Shown here: positions 63,144 through 64,000 of the stretch, piece after piece
Layout of the letters: each line of letters opens with the position of its first letter
Numbering within the stretch: the first letter of the stretch is position 1
Source of the DNA: Robbsia sp. KACC 23696
GTDB lineage: Bacteria > Pseudomonadota > Gammaproteobacteria > Burkholderiales > Burkholderiaceae
Length of the DNA stretch: 64,000 nt
Reading direction: 5' to 3'
Assembly: GCF_039852015.1 (NCBI RefSeq)
Contig: NZ_CP156628.1
Coordinates: 248,001-312,000 of the forward strand
Program-made: the position numbers and the translations under genes
The notes under the pieces: model-generated
Told to the model about the DNA's origin: nothing
Seen by the model: only the letters and a program-made list of their open reading frames with translations
Database searches by the model: none

Positions 63144-64000
63144 TCACTTGTTCACCAACCGCGCGGGCGCAGTCAGGGCGAGAAGGCCGCCTAGCACCAT
63201 CGCCGAGGCGAGTAAAACCATCCCCGCGCTCGTGCTGTGCGTGCGTGTCGTGAGGAAGCCGAAAAGCGAGGGCGCGAATACGCCCGCGAGATTCCCCAGC
63301 GAACTGATCAGTGCGATGCCGGCCGCAGCGGCACTGCCGCTCAGCAGTGCCGTGGGTTGGGCCCAGAGTAGCGGGGCAACGGCGAACACACACATCGAAG
63401 CGCATGTCATGACGATGATCGTCGGCGTCAGTGCGTGATCCCACCATGTGCTCGCGACCAATAGCGCTGCGCCGATAAAAGCCGGGATGGCGAGATGCCA
63501 ACGGCGTTCGAGATGCTTATCGGAACTCCAAGATAGGGCGAACATCGCCACGGCTGAAAAGGCATACGGTATCGCCGTAAGCCATCCGACGCTGAGTGTG
63601 TTGCCGTGTCCCGCACGCTGTACGATCGTCGGCAGCCAGAAGCTGATACCCATGTTTCCCGTGGCAAAGCAAAACATCATCAAGCTCATCACCCAGATGC
63701 GTGGGCTCTTGAATGCGGCGCGCGCGCTGTGCGTCGGCTTGGAGCCGTCTTCCGCTTGGATGTTGGCGGAAAGCACTTTCTTTTCCGTGGCGCTCAGCCA
63801 ATTGGCGTCGGCAATGCCGTCTGGCAGCAGGCGCCAGATCACAAAGCCGATCACGATTGCCGGTAGCGCTTCCAACATGAAAAGCCATTGCCATCCATGC
63901 AGTCCTGCCACGCCGACGAAACGTTGCATGATCCAGCCGGAGAGCGGGCCGCCGACGAGTCCGGACAGCGGCAATGCCGCCATGAAGATGGCGATGATTC
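63144..64000 (-). CDS. MFS transporter, anion:cation symporter type, N-terminus beyond the window
   Basis: About 285 C-terminal residues of a major facilitator; the frame is open through the window edge, and the upstream codons (IIAIFMAALPLSGLVGGPLS) continue a membrane helix, so the ATG at 63983 is internal. Text such as GWQWLFMLEALPAIVIGFVI, RLLPDGIADANWLSATEKKV and SFWLPTIVQRAGHGNTLSVG follows the ACS family (phthalate, glucarate, tartrate, hydroxyphenylacetate permeases). Substrate unknown. It converges with the GST gene. Confidence 0.85.
   Translation of the reverse strand, partial: IIAIFMAALPLSGLVGGPLSGWIMQRFVGVAGLHGWQWLFMLEALPAIVIGFVIWRLLPDGIADANWLSATEKKVLSANIQAEDGSKPTHSARAAFKSPRIWVMSLMMFCFATGNMGISFWLPTIVQRAGHGNTLSVGWLTAIPYAFSAVAMFALSWSSDKHLERRWHLAIPAFIGAALLVASTWWDHALTPTIIVMTCASMCVFAVAPLLWAQPTALLSGSAAAAGIALISSLGNLAGVFAPSLFGFLTTRTHSTSAGMVLLASAMVLGGLLALTAPARLVNK

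Noticed and set aside
1-64000. tRNA, rRNA or riboswitch genes
   Set aside because: Reading both strands by eye I saw no cloverleaf with a TTCGANTC arm, no rRNA-like block and no known riboswitch core; a covariance-model search would be needed to exclude them fully.

Overview
The window looks like chromosomal DNA of a beta-proteobacterium of the Burkholderiaceae (a Burkholderia/Robbsia-like plant- or soil-associated organism). This is inferred from the GC-rich coding style, the KgtP, ArgE, SolA and Dld types, the RsbRST/hybrid-kinase cluster and the Wzx/Wzy exopolysaccharide locus; no rRNA or other species marker is present. No tRNA, rRNA, CRISPR array or intact insertion sequence was seen. 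Both ends cut genes: a KdgK-type sugar kinase at the left, an MFS transporter at the right.

Layout. 1-5.4 kb: sugar-acid kinase, alanine racemase, 2-oxoglutarate permease, a single-domain response regulator and acetylornithine deacetylase. 5.7-10.8 kb: a large membrane GGDEF-EAL protein, a 34-residue hydrophobic microprotein with a strong ribosome binding site, and an orphan sulfonate/nitrate-type binding protein. 10.9-15.8 kb: an accessory patch with a 1067-residue protein of unknown function (possibly secreted) and a RES-type toxin with its ParS/MbcA-like antitoxin and a probable operator. 15.8-19 kb: an Aer-like chemoreceptor, YjbQ and a secreted LprI-like protein. 19.3-23.7 kb: a stressosome operon (rsbR, rsbS, rsbT, an ATPase-PP2C fusion, a hybrid histidine kinase). 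23.9-28.2 kb: cysteine desulfurase, FeeM-like N-acyl amino acid synthase, IagB-like lytic transglycosylase, a short-chain dehydrogenase and a small gene with a hairpin-rich leader.

28.5-46.5 kb is an exopolysaccharide locus. WbaP (minus strand) would prime synthesis on undecaprenyl phosphate. A YjbE-YjbF-(YjbG+YjbH fusion) block, four glycosyltransferases, an SLBB export channel, a Wzz/KpsE-like chain-length protein, an EpsG-like polymerase, a Wzx flippase and an acyltransferase run on the plus strand. From about 34.8 kb the DNA is visibly AT-rich, which suggests horizontal replacement of the sugar-assembly genes. Three simple repeats lie in coding sequence here: a 7-bp tandem repeat at the end of yjbGH, a G8 tract near the start of wzx, and a T7G5 tract where the acyltransferase is frameshifted. 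Just beyond the cluster is a decayed copy of the 3' end of the solA-like gene that lies intact at 48-49 kb.

49.3-52.8 kb: EF-hand protein, EnvZ/OmpR-like two-component pair and an LpqC-type esterase. 52.8-60.3 kb: a catabolic operon of DUF1537 kinase, RuBisCO-like protein, VOC protein, fused TRAP DctQM and DctP, with a divergent LacI-family regulator. The kinase/RuBisCO-like pairing resembles the OiaK/OiaX branch of D-apionate (branched sugar acid) catabolism. 60.3-64 kb: quinone-dependent D-lactate dehydrogenase, a glutathione S-transferase and the truncated MFS gene.
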